Shown: one piece after another, positions 5,380 to 6,494 of the stretch
Position numbering within the stretch: the first letter of the stretch is position 1
Layout: each line of letters opens with the position of its first letter
Origin: Thermoflexus hugenholtzii JAD2
GTDB taxonomy: Bacteria; Chloroflexota; Dehalococcoidia; SHYB01
Length of the DNA: 6,494 nt
Assembly (NCBI GenBank): GCA_945861815.1
Contig: CAMAVV010000095.1
Span: 1-6,494, forward strand
Reading direction: 5' to 3'
Notes under the pieces: model-generated
Database searches by the model: none
What the model saw: only the letters and a program-made list of their open reading frames with translations
Told to the model about the DNA's origin: nothing
Position numbers and translations under genes: made by a program

Positions 5380-6494
5380 CTACTTTCCGAAGAGCGATTT
5401 CAACTCAACGTTGGTAAGTGGGAGCGAACGCAAGAAGGTTTCAAGGGCCGTCAGGTCGTTTTCTGAAAGGCCGCCCGTATCGCCGTGACTCCCCCTTGGG
5501 TTATGCGTTGTCAGCACATCGCGCAAGGTGGCGGCGCGGCCATCGTGCAGGTACGGCGCAGTGAGCCAGAGTTCTCTGAGGCTGGGTGTGTCGAAGGCTG
5601 CCCCCAGGGCTTCGGAAACCTTGCCGGTTCCCGTTGGGCTGTTGTGGAAGGGCGCCCCAGTTCCCACATCGTGGAGCGTGCGGTCAGTGAAGAGGCCATC
5701 TGTGGGGTTGTGGCAGGCGGCGCAGCCCGCTCGGCGGAAGACTCCAGCGCCCTTCGATGCCTCTTTAGGCAAAGAACCACCAGGCTGACGGAGAGGGCTT
5801 GGCAGAGGCGGCAGGCTGTTGAGAAAGGCTGCCAGGGCGTCTAGCTCGAGTGGTGAAAGGCCTTTGCCGCCCATCAATTCAGTGAAGGTTGCCTGGAACG
5901 CTTGCACGTTCTCCCTATCAGCCGACCAGTGCAGGGGTGCTGTTCCGGCGATGCCGCGCAAGAGCGTCGTATTGCGCGGCCCGCCTTCCGTCCCAAGCCA
6001 CGTTTGCCCGTCAAAGCCTGCGTCCCAATGGCAAGAGGCGCACGCGATCCAGTGGTCGCGGGCCACCGTCTCCGGCCTGCTTGTGCGAAACAGGCGCTCG
6101 CCCAGATGCACCTCGCCCGGGCGCGGGTCCTTTGCCAGCGATAGCGTTGCGATAACCCGCGAGCTGCCCAGGTCCACAACGCTGACGTCTCCGGAAATGG
6201 CGTTGAGCGAGTAAAGATGTCTGCCATCAGGAGAAAGGGCGATATCCCGAGGGTTTTCCCCAACGACGATGTGTCCAACGCCAATCCCTGTGGCTAGGTT
6301 GATGACGGAAATATCGTCGCTGGCGGCGTTGACGGCATAGAGCCGGGAGCCATCTAGGCTCAACGCTACCGCCGAGGGCATGCCAACGGGCGTGTCGGCT
6401 GAATCGAGGGAATGAGATTCGCGGCGGATGGGGGCAAGGGCGTCGGTATCGATGGCGCTGACCAGTGGAAAGACGGTGTTGTCGAACTGGCGCG
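5380..6494 (-). CDS. YVTN beta-propeller / di-haem cytochrome c fusion, MauG-CcpA superfamily (partial, N-terminus off window)
   Basis: The frame is open to the right edge; 370 C-terminal residues are visible. Numbering is from the in-frame Met at 6381, which is not the true start because 37 propeller-like residues precede it. Two propeller blades are clear: AVALSLDGSRLYAVN...DISVINLATG and DIALSPDGRHLYSLN...DVSVVDL. Then come two haem-attachment motifs, CASCH (114-118, nt 6028-6042) and CAACH (220-224, nt 5710-5724), and the signature TAPYLHDGRAATLRDVL (274-290) of the di-haem peroxidase superfamily. The protein is expected outside the cytoplasmic membrane, with haem attached after export; the signal peptide would lie beyond 6494. 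The only Met residues in the visible haem region and beyond are Met1 and Met170, so the Met that ligates the high-potential haem in classical peroxidases is absent and His293 occupies the aligned place. Function may be peroxidase-like or MauG/MbnH-like oxidation of a partner; substrate unknown. Confidence 0.9.
   Translation of the reverse strand, partial: RQFDNTVFPLVSAIDTDALAPIRRESHSLDSADTPVGMPSAVALSLDGSRLYAVNAASDDISVINLATGIGVGHIVVGENPRDIALSPDGRHLYSLNAISGDVSVVDLGSSRVIATLSLAKDPRPGEVHLGERLFRTSRPETVARDHWIACASCHWDAGFDGQTWLGTEGGPRNTTLLRGIAGTAPLHWSADRENVQAFQATFTELMGGKGLSPLELDALAAFLNSLPPLPSPLRQPGGSLPKEASKGAGVFRRAGCAACHNPTDGLFTDRTLHDVGTGAPFHNSPTGTGKVSEALGAAFDTPSLRELWLTAPYLHDGRAATLRDVLTTHNPRGSHGDTGGLSENDLTALETFLRSLPLTNVELKSLFGK

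Noticed and set aside
1326..6103. A 13-base match (ACAGGCGCTCGCC) at about 1326-1338 and about 6090-6102
   Set aside because: One copy is in the small ORF hairpin and the other is coding in the cytochrome in a different context; no second arm at the latter, so probably chance in GC-rich DNA.
5485..6284. Plus- and minus-strand open frames overlapping the cytochrome gene
   Set aside because: The correct frame carries both CxxCH motifs and the propeller blades; the others are shadows.
1..6494. CRISPR array, tRNA/rRNA, insertion sequence or phage attachment site
   Set aside because: No regularly spaced repeats, no RNA-gene signatures, no transposase frame and no terminal inverted repeats were seen.

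Overview
The window looks like a chromosomal piece of a GC-rich bacterium, most plausibly a Chloroflexota member (Dehalococcoidia/SAR202-like lineages fit). The clues are a secreted giant protein with a Pro/Thr (PTPTP-type) linker, a beta-propeller fused to a di-haem c-type cytochrome, and an actinobacterial/archaeal-style bifunctional dCTP deaminase. The taxonomic call is inference from style; no marker gene is present.

Layout: (1) 1-1022, minus strand: a two-gene unit, dcd (dUMP-forming dCTP deaminase, complete, GTG start at 1022) followed 8 nt later by ribD (riboflavin deaminase domain, cut by the left edge). A plausible sigma70-type promoter lies just upstream of dcd. (2) 1023-1353: divergent intergenic region holding the dcd promoter, a nested dyad, a rightward promoter with a perfect TATAAT box, and a 38-codon small ORF. 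The small ORF starts almost at the predicted transcription start, and its TAA directly abuts the GTG of the next gene. (3) 1354-5370, plus strand: one 1338-residue secreted, multidomain beta-rich protein of unknown function, with a signal peptide, an N-terminal Ig-like domain, a P/T-rich linker, a duplicated Ig-like module and a Cys/His-rich insert. (4) 5380-6494, minus strand: the C-terminal 370 residues of a YVTN beta-propeller/di-haem cytochrome c (MauG/CcpA superfamily), convergent with the giant gene. Only 9 bp separate the two stop codons, and a dyad there may terminate the cytochrome transcript.

The left half is housekeeping nucleotide and riboflavin metabolism. The right half is exported, envelope-associated and less conserved. 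The giant protein and the cytochrome are neighbours but convergent, so a joint function is only a hypothesis. The most interesting points are the undescribed giant protein, the small ORF directly coupled to it, the apparent replacement of the usual Met haem ligand by His in the cytochrome, and a Cys-to-His change at a zinc ligand of RibD.
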